Assembly (NCBI GenBank): GCA_038210595.1
Contig: JBBQWN010000007.1
Coordinates: forward strand, 1 to 64,000
Reading direction: 5' to 3'
Source of the DNA: Glacieibacterium sp038210595
GTDB lineage: Bacteria > Pseudomonadota > Alphaproteobacteria > Sphingomonadales > Sphingomonadaceae
DNA length: 64,000 bases
Shown one piece after another: positions 1 through 9,040 of this stretch (positions are counted from its first letter, which is position 1; each line of letters starts with the position of its first letter). Made by a program: the position numbers and the translations under genes. The notes under the pieces were generated by a model, which was given only the letters and a program-made list of their open reading frames with translations, was not told where the DNA came from and ran no database searches.

Positions 1-965
<965 letters not shown>

Positions 966-1007
966 GATGTTTTTCCTTCAGATTTCAGGGAACTAAGCGA
1001 AATCGAC

Positions 1008-1295
1008 TCAGGCGAGAACGCCGAGGATGTCGCTTTCCTTCATGATGATCAGGTCTTCGCCGTCGACCTTGACCTCGGTGCCCGACCACTTGCCGAACAG
1101 GATCTTGTCGCCGGCCTTGACGTCCATCGGGGTGATGCCGCCATCATCGCGGCGCGCGCCGGTGCCGACCGAGACGACCTCACCCTCCTGGGGCTTTTCC
1201 TTGGCCGTGTCCGGGATGATGATTCCGCCGGCGGTCTTCTCTTCGGCTTCGACGCGGCGAACGAGCACGCGGTCGTGGAGAGGCGTGAATTTCAT
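1008..1295 (-). CDS. groES: Co-chaperonin GroES
   Basis: Lid of the GroEL chamber; caps it during ATP-driven folding in the cytosol. The 95-residue product has the normal family length and begins MKFTPLHDRVLVRR, with the mobile-loop region around EEKTAGGIIIPDTAKEKP (about residues 17-35). An upstream in-frame extension exists, but the start at 1295 gives the canonical GroES N-terminus. It is first in the groES-groEL operon, with a CIRCE inverted repeat about 35 bases upstream of the start, pointing to HrcA repression and heat induction. Confidence 0.98.
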   Translation of the reverse strand: MKFTPLHDRVLVRRVEAEEKTAGGIIIPDTAKEKPQEGEVVSVGTGARRDDGGITPMDVKAGDKILFGKWSGTEVKVDGEDLIIMKESDILGVLA

Positions 1296-1330
1296 TGGGT
1301 CGCACCTATTGCTGCGGTTGAATGGAGGCG

Positions 1331-1357
1331 TTGGCACTCACGCTAAGCGAGTGCCAG
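1331..1357. promoter_or_regulatory. CIRCE operator (HrcA binding site) upstream of groES
   Basis: Inverted repeat TTGGCACTC-N9-GAGTGCCAG. The classical CIRCE consensus is TTAGCACTC-N9-GAGTGCTAA, so both arms carry matched A/T to G/C changes that keep the symmetry (one outer pair is lost). The spacer is exactly nine bases. It lies just upstream of groES, as expected for HrcA control. No hrcA gene is in the window. Confidence 0.93.
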
Positions 1358-1368
1358 CGACGACGGTC

Positions 1369-1397
1369 CATGTGGACTTTGGGGACGCTTTCGTCAA
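1369..1397 (-). promoter_or_regulatory. Possible groES promoter (-35 TTGACG, weak -10 CACATG)
   Basis: On the minus strand TTGACG (1397-1392) is followed after 17 bases by CACATG (1374-1369), immediately upstream of the CIRCE element. The -35 is good and the -10 is poor. The placement, with the operator just downstream, is the expected one, but the call rests on motif and position only. Confidence 0.3.
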
Positions 1398-1540
1398 CCC
1401 GCGCCTGGAGATTACCGGAGTGTAACACCGCTCCGTCATCATCCGAGTTGCTTCGGCGGCGCGAGCACGTTACGCTAGTGTCACCATCGGAAATATGGCG
1501 TTGTAGCTTTCACTTTGGCAATCTGATCAAGGGGCAATTG

Positions 1541-2131
1541 ATGCAACGTCTAATATTCGCTGCGGTTGTTGCGGTGCTGCCGCTGTCGGCACAAGCGGTC
1601 ACGTATAACGAGATCGGCGACGCGGGCGAGCTCCTAGCAACGGCACAGCCTGCCGGCAACGGCATCACATCAATCGTTGGCACCCTCGCCGACCTCGATG
1701 GCGCGGACGACATCGATCTTTATTCGATCAACATTTCCAATACGTCGGCTTTCTCGGTCACAGTCTCATCGAACCTGTCGGTCGACAACGATGCGCATCT
1801 CTGGCTGTTCGACAGTACAGGCGCGCTGGTGATTGATGATGATGATGGTGGGCCGGGCTTTGTGCCTCAGTTCAACGTCGGCGCTCTTACCGGGTTCGCA
1901 TCGGGACTCTACTACCTTGCGTATAACCTTTACGCAACGACGCCCAGCTTTACGGATGGAGCGCTGAGCGGCTGGGATCGCAGCCCTAACCCTTTCCAAA
2001 CCGGACCTTACACGCTAACTATCACGGGCACAGGCGCGGTGCCGGAACCCGAGAGCTGGGCAATGCTGATTGCAGGCTTCGCGTTGAGCGGTGCGGCGAT
2101 GCGCCGCCGCCGGGTCGTGCATACGGTCTAA
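1541..2131 (+). CDS. PEP-CTERM sorting-domain secreted protein
   Basis: A 196-residue exported protein. It has an N-terminal signal peptide (MQRLIFAAVVAVLPLSAQA) and a C-terminal PEP-CTERM signal: VPEPESW, a hydrophobic stretch, then an RRRR cluster near the end. Such tails are recognised by an exosortase (EpsH type); no exosortase gene lies in the window. The middle is rich in Asp and Gly and beta-structured in appearance, with a LADLDGADDIDLYSI segment resembling the DVUA0089 type of PEP-CTERM proteins; that sub-family assignment is tentative. The start at 1541 is chosen for the AAGGGG box eight bases upstream and the signal peptide. Its substrate or role is unknown, perhaps the cell surface or extracellular matrix. 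Confidence 0.85.
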   Translation: MQRLIFAAVVAVLPLSAQAVTYNEIGDAGELLATAQPAGNGITSIVGTLADLDGADDIDLYSINISNTSAFSVTVSSNLSVDNDAHLWLFDSTGALVIDDDDGGPGFVPQFNVGALTGFASGLYYLAYNLYATTPSFTDGALSGWDRSPNPFQTGPYTLTITGTGAVPEPESWAMLIAGFALSGAAMRRRRVVHTV

Positions 2132-2196
2132 ACCCGGATCGACACCGCCGTCCTGCCGCGCGCAGGGCGGCGGCTGGTCGGTGCCACCGATGCGCC

Positions 2197-2931
2197 TCAG
2201 TGCGCCGCCATCAGCCGCCGCTCGACTTCCGCCCACAGCGCGGTGAAGGCGCGGGCGGCGGGGACGGCGGGAGTTTTCGCGGCAATCGGCGAGCGGTGCA
2301 CGGCCATCGCCTCGACTGCGCTGGCATAGGGGATGGCGGGCTGGCCCGGCGACGCATCGACCAGCGTCCGGTGCAGCGCGCGGCGGCGATCGACCATCGA
2401 GAACACCGGCAGCACCGGCGGCTTCCCCTCATGGTTGCGGGTGATGTGATCGATCAGCTGTTCCGTGGCGCGTACCGACAGCGGCGAGGGCAGCATCGGC
2501 GCGACGACCAGGTCGACGGCGCGGAAGATCTGCTCCGCCAGCGCGCCGAGCCCGGGCGGGCAATCGATGATGACGCGGTCATAGTCGCGCTCGAGATCCT
2601 TCAGCATCTTGCGCAGCCGCTTGCCCTTGTCATCGGCCGCAAGCTGACCCTCCAGGCCGCGCAGCGACTTGTCGGCGGCGAGCAGATCGAGGCCCGGCCA
2701 GGCGCTCGGCTGAATGGCGGCGTCGAGCTCGCTGTCCTTGGCGAACAGCTTGCGCGCCGCCGCGCCGCCCTTGGGCGCAAGTTTCAGTACATACGTCGCT
2801 GCACCCTGGGCATCGAGGTCCCACAGCAAGGTCCGCCGGGCGCTCTGCGTCGCGGCGGCATGAGCGAGATTGACGGCGATCGCGGTCTTTCCGACGCCGC
2901 CCTTGACGCTGAAGACCGCGACCGTCTTCAC
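2197..2931 (-). CDS. ParA/MinD-family ATPase
   Basis: A 244-residue P-loop ATPase of the ParA type. The deviant Walker A motif KGGVGKT is at residues 10-16, Walker A-prime DLDAQG near residue 40, and a switch segment VIIDCPPGLG near 120-130. Such proteins place chromosomes, plasmids or protein complexes by ATP-dependent dimerisation on DNA or membrane. No ParB gene follows, so this is likely an orphan ParA with a chromosomal role rather than a plasmid partition system. The GTG start at 2931 overlaps the merR stop by four bases (GTGA), so it is translated from the ihfA-merR transcript. Confidence 0.85.
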   Translation of the reverse strand: MKTVAVFSVKGGVGKTAIAVNLAHAAATQSARRTLLWDLDAQGAATYVLKLAPKGGAAARKLFAKDSELDAAIQPSAWPGLDLLAADKSLRGLEGQLAADDKGKRLRKMLKDLERDYDRVIIDCPPGLGALAEQIFRAVDLVVAPMLPSPLSVRATEQLIDHITRNHEGKPPVLPVFSMVDRRRALHRTLVDASPGQPAIPYASAVEAMAVHRSPIAAKTPAVPAARAFTALWAEVERRLMAAH

Positions 2932-3362
2932 GCGCGCGCGGCGGCGAGCGCTGCCGCCAGACGGTCGCGCACGGCGCGGATCGCGGCGACGTCGATGGTC
3001 GCAACGCCGCTATCCGTGTCGCTGTCATCGCCGGGCAGACCGGGAGTGAGCGTGGCGGCGGCTGGCGCGAAGGCCTCCGCAACGGCGCGCGGCCGGCGGT
3101 GCGGCGTTTCCTCAAGCCGGCGCTGGACGCCCTTGATCGTATAGCCCTCGGCATGGAGCATGCGGTGGATATCGCGCAGCAGGTCGACGTCGGCGGGGCG
3201 GTAGTAGCGCCGGTTGCCGCCGCGCTTCAGCGGCTGGACCTGGGGAAAGCGGGTCTCCCAGAAGCGTAGCACATGCTGCGCGACGCCAAGCTTCTCGGCC
3301 ACCTCGCCGATGGTCCGGAAAGCGGACGGGGATTTCGCGGGCGGCTTCTGCGGATCGCTCAT
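2928..3362 (-). CDS. MerR-family transcriptional regulator
   Basis: A 144-residue protein with an N-terminal winged-helix MerR domain (about residues 15-85): IGEVAEKLGV, then LRFWETRFP and RRYYRPADVDLL. The C-terminal half is Ala/Pro-rich and shows no metal-binding cysteines, so it is not a classical metal sensor. MerR genes directly after ihfA are common in alphaproteobacteria; the ligand is unknown. ATGA overlaps at both ends (ihfA upstream, parA downstream with GTGA) suggest translational coupling. Confidence 0.88.
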   Translation of the reverse strand: MSDPQKPPAKSPSAFRTIGEVAEKLGVAQHVLRFWETRFPQVQPLKRGGNRRYYRPADVDLLRDIHRMLHAEGYTIKGVQRRLEETPHRRPRAVAEAFAPAAATLTPGLPGDDSDTDSGVATIDVAAIRAVRDRLAAALAAARA

Positions 3363-3685
3363 TCCGCGTTGATGCGCTCACGGAGCAGCTGGCTGGGGCG
3401 GAAGGTCAGCACGGTGCGCGGCTCGATCGGCACTTCCTCGCCGGTCTTCGGATTGCGCCCGATGCGCCGGCCCTTGTTGCGCAGCACGAAGCTGCCGAAC
3501 GACGAGATCTTGACGTTGTCGCCCTTGGTCAGCGTGTCGCAGATATGATCGAGCACCTGCTCGACCAGCACTGAGCTTTCGGCGCGTGACAGACCGATCT
3601 CGCGGTGCACCGCCTCGCACAGATCGGCGCGGGTCAAGGACCCCTGCTTCTTGACGGTCTCGTCGGCCCCGTTCGGCGTTGCCAT
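3359..3685 (-). CDS. ihfA: Integration host factor subunit alpha
   Basis: DNA-bending protein of the HU/IHF family that pairs with IhfB. The 108 residues include the family core: LTRADLCEAVHREIGLSR, VKISSFGSFVLR, GRNPKTGEEVPI and the C-terminal FRPSQLLRERIN. The start at 3685 is preferred over the longer in-frame start because GGAGGAGCAGGGGAC lies directly upstream. The last four bases overlap the merR start (ATGA). It follows fabH by 29 bases, so it is part of the rpmF-plsX-fabH-ihfA-merR-parA run. Confidence 0.95.
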   Translation of the reverse strand: MATPNGADETVKKQGSLTRADLCEAVHREIGLSRAESSVLVEQVLDHICDTLTKGDNVKISSFGSFVLRNKGRRIGRNPKTGEEVPIEPRTVLTFRPSQLLRERINAE

Positions 3686-3714
3686 GTCCCCTGCTCCTCC
3701 CCGCGCGTCGCGTC

Positions 3715-4686
3715 TCAATAGCGGACCGCAGCCGCTCCCCAGGTAAAGCCGCCGCCCATTGCTTCCAATAGCAACAAATCTTTCGCCTTGATACGCCCGT
3801 CACGCACCGCCACGTCAAGCGCCAGCGGGACCGAGGCCGCACTGGTGTTGGCGTGCCGGTCGACAGTCACGACGACACGCTCGATCGGCAGGTGCAGTTT
3901 CTTCGCGGTGCCTTCGAGAATGCGCAGATTGGCCTGGTGCGGCACCACCCAGGCGACCTCCTCCGCGGTCACGCCGGCGGCGGCCAGCGTCTCGGTCATC
4001 ACCGCGGCGAGATTGGTGACGGCGTGGCGGAACACCTCGCGGCCCTTCATGCGCAGCTTGCCGACGGTACCGGTCGAGCCCGGACCACCGTCGACGTAGA
4101 GCAAATCGTTGTAGCGGCCGTCCGAATGCAGCCGGTGGGCGAGGATGCCACGATCGGCCGGCGTGCCCGCCCCGGTTTCGGCGCGCAGCACCACCGCGCC
4201 AGCGCCATCGCCGAACAGTACGCAGGTGCCGCGGTCGTCCCAGTCGAGGATGCGGCTGAAGGTTTCCGCGCCGATGACCAGCGCGGTGTTCGCCGCCCCG
4301 GTGACGACCATCGCGTCGGCGACGCTCAAGGCATAGAGGAAGCCCGAGCAGACCGCCCCGACATCGAACGCCGCGCCGTGGGTCATGCCGAGCTTATGCT
4401 GGACGACGGTGGCGCAGGCCGGGAAGGTCTGGTCCGGCGTCGCGGTGGCGACGACGATCAGGTCGACGTCGTCCGGGGTCAGCCCGGCCGCGTCGAGAGC
4501 CTTGCGGGCCGCGGCTACGGCGAGGTCCGAAGTCAGCTCGCCGTCGGCGGCGATGTGGCGCTGGCGGATGCCGGTGCGCTCGATGATCCATTCGTCGCTG
4601 GTGTCGACGCGGGCCGCGAGTTCGGCATTGGTCAGAATGCGGTCCGGCAGATAGCCGCCGGTGCCAACGATCCGGGCACGCCTCAC
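3715..4686 (-). CDS. fabH: Beta-ketoacyl-ACP synthase III
   Basis: Starts type II fatty acid synthesis by condensing an acyl-CoA (usually acetyl-CoA) with malonyl-ACP. The 323-residue length is typical. The Cys-His-Asn triad is visible: C113 in AVCSGFLYAL, H250 in VPHQANLRI and N280 in HANTSAAS. The GTG start overlaps the plsX stop (GTGA), the usual plsX-fabH coupling. Confidence 0.97.
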   Translation of the reverse strand: MRRARIVGTGGYLPDRILTNAELAARVDTSDEWIIERTGIRQRHIAADGELTSDLAVAAARKALDAAGLTPDDVDLIVVATATPDQTFPACATVVQHKLGMTHGAAFDVGAVCSGFLYALSVADAMVVTGAANTALVIGAETFSRILDWDDRGTCVLFGDGAGAVVLRAETGAGTPADRGILAHRLHSDGRYNDLLYVDGGPGSTGTVGKLRMKGREVFRHAVTNLAAVMTETLAAAGVTAEEVAWVVPHQANLRILEGTAKKLHLPIERVVVTVDRHANTSAASVPLALDVAVRDGRIKAKDLLLLEAMGGGFTWGAAAVRY

Positions 4687-5738
4687 TTGGCGCTGCTTTC
4701 GAGGTCGATGTGGGCCGGCCGGTGGGCGCGGAAATTGGCGAGGTCGTCGGCGATCTTGCGCTGCACGTCGGCGACGATCAGGTCGTGCGCGACGCCGATC
4801 GCCGTGGCCAGCCCGCGCACCGTGGCGCTGCCGTGGCTCTTCACTACCAGGCCGTTCAGGCCGAGCATGACCGCGCCGTTATGCGCGTTCGGGTCAAGAT
4901 GCGCGCGCAGGGCCCGCAGCGCGCTGCGCGACAGCAGATAGCCCAGGCGCGTCAGCCAGCTGGTCTTGAAGGCCTCCGCCAGCAGGCCGGTGACGAGCTT
5001 GCCCGTGCCCTCCACCGACTTCAGCGCGATATTGCCAGAGAACCCGTCAGTGACGATGACATCGGTGTTGCCCTGGCCGATCTTGTCGCCCTCGACAAAG
5101 CCCATGAACGCCATCGGCAGGTCGACGGCACGCAGGAGCATCGCCGCCTCTTTCAGCTCCTCGGTGCCCTTCAGCTCCTCCTCGCCGATGTTGAGCAGCG
5201 CGACGCGCGGCCGCTCCAGGCCCAGCACGGTGCGCGCAAACGCTGCCCCCATGACCGCGAACTGGACGAGATTCTCGGTATCGCACTCGGTATTCGCGCC
5301 GAGGTCGAGCACCACCACGTCGTTCTTCAGCGTCGGCAGCAGCGCCGCCAGCGCCGGCCGGTCGATGCCTTCCATGGTGCGCAGCGCCAGATACGCCATC
5401 GACATCAGCGCGCCGGTATTGCCGGCAGAGACGATCGCGTGCGCGTCTCCCGCCTTCACCGCGTCGATGGCGAGACCCATCGAGGTGTTGCGGCCCTTGC
5501 GCACGGCCTGGCTCGGCTTGTCGGTGCCGAGCACCTGGGTCTCGGTGTGGATGACCGTCGCCTCGGCGCGGACGCGCGGGGCATCGGCGAGCGCCGCGTG
5601 GATGGCGCTCTCATTGCCGTACAGGCGGAACAGCAGCTTCGGGTACCGCTCGCGCGCCACCTCGGCGGCAGCGATCACCGCGGCCGGTCCGCCGTCGCCG
5701 CCCATCACATCGAGCGCGATGACAGGGCGATCGGTCAC
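4683..5738 (-). CDS. plsX: Phosphate acyltransferase PlsX
   Basis: Makes acyl-phosphate from acyl-ACP as the acyl donor for glycerol-3-phosphate acylation (PlsY route), at the cytosolic membrane face. The 351-residue protein has the family hallmarks ALDVMGGDGGP at the N-terminus, SAGNTGALMS, LGANTECD and DGFSGNIALKSVEG. It uses a GTG start at 5738 with a GGAAGC box upstream, and lies 31 bases after rpmF, the conserved rpmF-plsX-fabH order. Confidence 0.97.
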   Translation of the reverse strand: MTDRPVIALDVMGGDGGPAAVIAAAEVARERYPKLLFRLYGNESAIHAALADAPRVRAEATVIHTETQVLGTDKPSQAVRKGRNTSMGLAIDAVKAGDAHAIVSAGNTGALMSMAYLALRTMEGIDRPALAALLPTLKNDVVVLDLGANTECDTENLVQFAVMGAAFARTVLGLERPRVALLNIGEEELKGTEELKEAAMLLRAVDLPMAFMGFVEGDKIGQGNTDVIVTDGFSGNIALKSVEGTGKLVTGLLAEAFKTSWLTRLGYLLSRSALRALRAHLDPNAHNGAVMLGLNGLVVKSHGSATVRGLATAIGVAHDLIVADVQRKIADDLANFRAHRPAHIDLESSAK

Positions 5739-5769
5739 GCTTCCGGATGCCCCGGCACGGCGGCGTCGT

Positions 5770-5949
5770 TCAGGCGCCGACCTCGACGATCTGACGGCCG
5801 TTGTAGTGTCCGCACGCCGCGCACATGTTGTGCGGCTGCATCAGCTCGCCGCAGTTGGGGCAATCCTGATACGGCGTCGCGCTCAGCGCGTGGTGACTGC
5901 GGCGCATATTGCGGCGCGAGGGACTTGTCTTGCGTTTCGGAACGGCCAT
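5770..5949 (-). CDS. rpmF: 50S ribosomal protein L32
   Basis: Small zinc-ribbon protein of the large ribosomal subunit. The 59 residues start MAVPKRKTSPSRR and carry a CxxC...CxxC pair (DCPNCG and MCAACG), so this is the zinc-binding form. The start at 5949 is preferred to an upstream in-frame start because it gives the canonical N-terminus and has AGGTGCCGG upstream. It is first in the rpmF-plsX-fabH-ihfA-merR-parA run. Confidence 0.97.
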   Translation of the reverse strand: MAVPKRKTSPSRRNMRRSHHALSATPYQDCPNCGELMQPHNMCAACGHYNGRQIVEVGA

Positions 5950-6067
5950 CCGGCACCTGTCATCTTCATCATTGGGGGCAACGCGAATGCCGGCCGCATG
6001 GGTAGCGACCGGTGGCGGGCCCCGGCTTTCGTGAGGCGCGGAACATAGCGATTTGCTTGGCCCGCGC

Positions 6068-6104
6068 AACAACAAAACCGCCGCCTCCGTTGCCGGGGCG
6101 GCGG
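6068..6104 (-). terminator. Rho-independent terminator after csbD
   Basis: On the minus strand an 8-bp GC stem (CCGCCGCC / GGCGGCGG, 6104-6097 with 6085-6078) around an 11-base loop is followed by TTTTGTTGTT. It starts 29 bases past the csbD stop, separating csbD from rpmF. Confidence 0.75.
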
Positions 6105-6132
6105 CCTCGCACTGTCGTTACGTACTGGCGCG

Positions 6133-6327
6133 TCAGGTTGTGGGGTCGCCGTCCGTCGCCTCACGCAGCGCGTCCTTGGCGCCGCCGACGGTGTTCTGCA
6201 GCTTGCCGGTGACCTGATCGGCCTTGCCTTCGCCCTGCAGCTTGCTGTCGCCGGTCAGGTTGCCGACGCCTTCCTTGATCTTGCCGCCGATGTTCTTCAG
6301 CGCGCCATCGATGCGATCTTCGTCCAT
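6133..6327 (-). CDS. CsbD family stress protein
   Basis: A 64-residue hydrophilic protein of the CsbD type, a family induced by general stress in many bacteria and without known biochemistry. It reads MDEDRIDGALKNIGGKIKEG and contains the GNLTGD and GKADQ segments typical of the family; the sequence suggests short amphipathic helices. A clear AGGAG box precedes the ATG. An EcfG-like promoter lies 30 bases upstream of the start and a hairpin terminator lies downstream, so it appears to be a single-gene stress unit. Confidence 0.9.
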   Translation of the reverse strand: MDEDRIDGALKNIGGKIKEGVGNLTGDSKLQGEGKADQVTGKLQNTVGGAKDALREATDGDPTT

Positions 6328-6356
6328 GTCTGGTCTCCTGTGGGTTACGCAGGCTT

Positions 6357-6381
6357 AACGAGGTGGACGGAATTTGGTTGC
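6357..6381 (-). promoter_or_regulatory. Candidate EcfG-type promoter of csbD (GCAAC-N16-CGTT)
   Basis: The minus strand reads GCAAC (6381-6377), 16 bases, CGTT (6360-6357). The alphaproteobacterial EcfG consensus is GGAAC-N16/17-CGTT, so there is one mismatch. The -10 ends 30 bases before the csbD start, leaving a short 5' leader containing the AGGAG box. The same motif and distance recur upstream of the DUF3309 gene. Confidence 0.5.
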
Positions 6382-6419
6382 GGGCTTAAGCCTCCGGCAA
6401 CACCATCGGGGGAGTAGCC

Positions 6420-6830
6420 ATGATCATCACCATCACCACCGCGGGCCTGTGCGGCCTGCTGCTGTTCGTGCTCAGCGTGCGCGTCTCGATGGTGCGGGTC
6501 AGCGCCAAGATCAACCTTGGCGACGGCGGCGACCTGCTGCTGCTCAGCCGGGTCCGCGCCCAGGCCAATTTCGTCGAGTACGTGCCGCTGATCCTGATCC
6601 TGATGGGCCTCGTCGAGGCGCAGCTGAGCATGGTCGAGACGCACCCGAGCCTGACGCTCGGCGTCATCGGCATCGCGCTGGTGCTGTGCCGCATCGCGCA
6701 CGCCTGGGGCATGGGTCGCCCCGCCCCCAACCCCGGCCGCATGGTCGGCACCGCCGGCACCTTCATCGTTCTGGTGGTGCTCAGCGTCTGGGCGCTGATC
6801 ATCTCGGCGCACCTGCACCGGCTGTTCTAG
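6420..6830 (+). CDS. MAPEG family membrane protein
   Basis: A 136-residue integral membrane protein of the MAPEG superfamily (membrane-associated proteins in eicosanoid and glutathione metabolism). About four hydrophobic segments are seen (residues 3-25, 50-68, 75-95, 112-132). The family-type segment RVRAQANFVEYVPL lies near residue 45 and the conserved helix RIAHAWGM near 97-104. Bacterial members often have glutathione transferase or peroxidase activity; the substrate here is unknown. GGGGGAG sits five bases before the ATG. Its stop overlaps that of the convergent hydrolase gene (CTAG). Confidence 0.88.
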   Translation: MIITITTAGLCGLLLFVLSVRVSMVRVSAKINLGDGGDLLLLSRVRAQANFVEYVPLILILMGLVEAQLSMVETHPSLTLGVIGIALVLCRIAHAWGMGRPAPNPGRMVGTAGTFIVLVVLSVWALIISAHLHRLF

Positions 6831-7501
6831 GCGGCGGCGAGCACCGCATCGGCGACATAGGCGTTCGAGCGGCGCTCGGCCGCGAACGTCGACATCGGGC
6901 CATGGCCGGGGATGAACGCGGTCTGCCCGCCCAGCGGCCACAGCCGCGTCGTGATGGCGCGGATCAGGTCGCCGTGGTTGCCCTTCGGAAAATCGGTGCG
7001 CCCGATCGAACCCTGGAACAGCACGTCGCCGACGATGGCCAGGTTCGACGGCGCATGGTGGAAGATGACATGCCCCGGCGTGTGCCCCGGGCAGTGGTGG
7101 ACGTCGAGCGTCAGCTTGCCGACCGTGACCTGGTCGCCCTGCCCCAGCCAGCGGTCCGGCGTGAACGCCGCCGCCCCCGCAATCCCGTACTGCGCGCCGA
7201 CCGCCGGAGCCATGTCGATCCAGAACTTGTCGTCCGGATGCGGCCCCTCGATCGGCACGCCGAGCTGTTCCGCCAGCACGCCGGTCAGGCCGCAATGGTC
7301 GATATGGCCGTGCGTCACCAGCAGCTTCTCGATCGTCACGCCCTGCTTTGCCGCGACCGCCAGCAGCTTGTCGAGATCGCCGCCCGGATCGACGAACGCC
7401 CCCCGCATCGTCGCGGTGCACCACAACAGCGTGCAGTTCTGCTGCAGCGGCGTGACCGGCACGATGACGGCCTGCAGCGGCGGGAGGACGGGTGGGTTCA
7501 T
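6827..7501 (-). CDS. MBL-fold metallo-hydrolase (GloB-like)
   Basis: A 224-residue metallo-beta-lactamase fold enzyme. The metal motif THGHIDHCG gives H64, H66, D68 and H69; further ligands are in HCPGHTPGH, GDVLFQGSIGR and the C-terminal PGHGP. This resembles small glyoxalase-II-like thioester hydrolases, but substrate specificity cannot be read from the sequence. The start at 7501 is the first Met matching the family N-terminus; the Shine-Dalgarno signal is weak. The gene is convergent with the MAPEG gene. Confidence 0.87.
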   Translation of the reverse strand: MNPPVLPPLQAVIVPVTPLQQNCTLLWCTATMRGAFVDPGGDLDKLLAVAAKQGVTIEKLLVTHGHIDHCGLTGVLAEQLGVPIEGPHPDDKFWIDMAPAVGAQYGIAGAAAFTPDRWLGQGDQVTVGKLTLDVHHCPGHTPGHVIFHHAPSNLAIVGDVLFQGSIGRTDFPKGNHGDLIRAITTRLWPLGGQTAFIPGHGPMSTFAAERRSNAYVADAVLAAA

Positions 7502-7572
7502 GCCCGCAGACTTGGGCGAGCCGGCCCGCCAAGGCAAGTGACAGGCGCAATCGTTCACTCTATGTTCCACCA

Positions 7573-7842
7573 ATGCGCCCGCCCGAACCGACGACCATCG
7601 ACCAGTTGATCGCCAGCGGGCTGGAGCTGCGCGTGACCTGCTGGTCGTGCCGCCACCGCACGCGCATTGCCGCCAGCGACGCCGCCGCCCTGCTCGCCGC
7701 GCGTCGCCGCGGCCCGGCGATCCACGCGCTCGGCGAGATCCTGCGCTGCTCGATGTGCCGCGCCCGCAACCCGGAGGTCCGCGCCCTGCCCATCGCCGAC
7801 GCCCGCCAGCGCGCCCTCGAACGCCGCGAGGCGCGCGACTAA
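7573..7842 (+). CDS. Small protein with two CxxC pairs, function unknown
   Basis: An 89-residue basic protein not recognised as a named family. It has two cysteine pairs, CWSC near residue 25 and CSMCRAR near residue 65, suggesting a zinc-ribbon-like fold, and an Arg/Ala-rich tail ending RREARD. A second, shorter gene at 9402-9572 repeats its C-terminal half, so this looks like one member of a local paralogous pair. The last 20 bases of the gene are repeated directly 27 bases further on. The start at 7573 is the only Met placing the whole conserved part in one short ORF. Confidence 0.65.
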   Translation: MRPPEPTTIDQLIASGLELRVTCWSCRHRTRIAASDAAALLAARRRGPAIHALGEILRCSMCRARNPEVRALPIADARQRALERREARD

Positions 7843-7868
7843 GCCCCGCGCCGCGAGGCGCGCGACTA
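7822..7868. repeat. 20-base direct repeat at facing gene ends
   Basis: CGCCGCGAGGCGCGCGACTA occurs at 7822-7841 and again at 7849-7868, a period of 27 bases. The first copy encodes the end of the CxxC protein and its stop; the second covers the stop codon of the convergent YkgJ gene (7866-7868). It looks like a small tandem duplication or slippage event. Confidence 0.85.
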
Positions 7869-8654
7869 GATGTCCGCCATCCGCCGCCACTCGTCGATGC
7901 CCGCGTGCACCGCCTCGCCGACCCGGTCGAGCGGCCCGGACAGCGCCGCCAGCCCGTCGTCGCCGGCATACCAGCGTGCCTCGAGCCCCGGATCGGCCAG
8001 CACCCCGCTCAGCGCCGAGGTCAGCTCATAGTCCCGCACCGGCAGGCCCGCCGCCGCGCACGCCGCCTTCAGCGCCATCGCCATCCAGTTGCGGAACAAC
8101 ACGTTGAACGCCGGATGCGGAATCTCCGACACGCCCTGCGCCAACTGCACCAGGCAGGCGTGCGCATCGAAGGACACGTACACCCGGCAGATCAGCGGCC
8201 GGATCTCGTGGATGCCGCACGCGCCCTTCAGCAGGAAACCGCACGGGTTGCTCATCCGCCCGGTGCCACCGGGATCGGGCTGCCGCGCCGCCAGCCGCGC
8301 TGTCAGCCGGGGTGCCGCCGCCGCGCCCTCCCCCGACGCACGCAGCAACCGAGCGATGCGGAACACCTCCGGCGCATGGACCGAGACATGCTGGAAGCAG
8401 CAGTGCGAACACCCCTTCTTGCACGCCAGCGGCGTCGGGTGGGCGTATCGCGCCAGGCTCGCCGTCGCCACCGCCAGCATCGTCTCGACCAGCGCATCGT
8501 TGGCCGCGGGCCTCCGCTCCGCCGCCAGCGCCGCGAAATGCCGGGCCAGGGCGACGCTCTCGTCGACCCGGAACCCGTCGAGCGGCGACTCCGGATCACC
8601 GGTACACCCCTGCGCGACCAGCCGGGCAACAAGAGGCGGTGGCGGCGTCGGCAT
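7866..8654 (-). CDS. YkgJ family cysteine-cluster protein
   Basis: A 262-residue protein. The cysteine cluster CKKGCSHCC lies in the first half, and CGFLLKGACGIHEIRPLICR further on is the usual second half of the YkgJ (CxxxCxxCC) zinc- or iron-binding fold. Family function is not established; some members bind Fe-S or zinc. A good Shine-Dalgarno sequence (CCGGAG) precedes the ATG at 8654. It lies between the two related CxxC small-protein genes. Confidence 0.82.
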   Translation of the reverse strand: MPTPPPPLVARLVAQGCTGDPESPLDGFRVDESVALARHFAALAAERRPAANDALVETMLAVATASLARYAHPTPLACKKGCSHCCFQHVSVHAPEVFRIARLLRASGEGAAAAPRLTARLAARQPDPGGTGRMSNPCGFLLKGACGIHEIRPLICRVYVSFDAHACLVQLAQGVSEIPHPAFNVLFRNWMAMALKAACAAAGLPVRDYELTSALSGVLADPGLEARWYAGDDGLAALSGPLDRVGEAVHAGIDEWRRMADI

Positions 8655-8797
8655 CGAAGCTCCGGAGGCAGCGGGGGCGCGGCGCCGCGCTAGCAGAGGA
8701 CGAGGGTGGGGGCGAGGGGTGGAAATAGGTCCGCTCTGGCGCGCGAGCCTTGCCTTCCGCGCCGCCCATGGCCATCCTCGATGCGAGGAGGTAGCCG

Positions 8798-9040
8798 ATG
8801 ACGACCGTGAAAATCTCGCTCGGCGAACCCGCCGCTCGCTGGGTCGACGACCAGGTCGCGACCGGCCGCTACAAGGACGCCGACGCTTATCTGGCCGAAC
8901 TGGTCGAGCGCGACCGCGCGGAAACCGAACGCCACGCCGTGCTCAAGGCTGCCATCGACGAGGGGCTCGCCAGCGGGGTCGGCATCCGCACCGTCGACGA
9001 GATTTTCGAGGAAGCGACGGCGCGCAGCGTGAATGGCTGA
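8798..9040 (+). CDS. parD: ParD-family antitoxin
   Basis: Antitoxin of a type II toxin-antitoxin pair; expected to bind and neutralise ParE and repress its own operon through a ribbon-helix-helix domain. The 80-residue protein starts MTTVKISLGEPAARWVDDQV, with GRYKDADAYLAELV following, the usual ParD pattern; the C-terminal half is acidic. A strong GAGGAGG box sits upstream. Its stop lies inside the parE gene (8-base overlap), the normal antitoxin-first order. Confidence 0.88.
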   Translation: MTTVKISLGEPAARWVDDQVATGRYKDADAYLAELVERDRAETERHAVLKAAIDEGLASGVGIRTVDEIFEEATARSVNG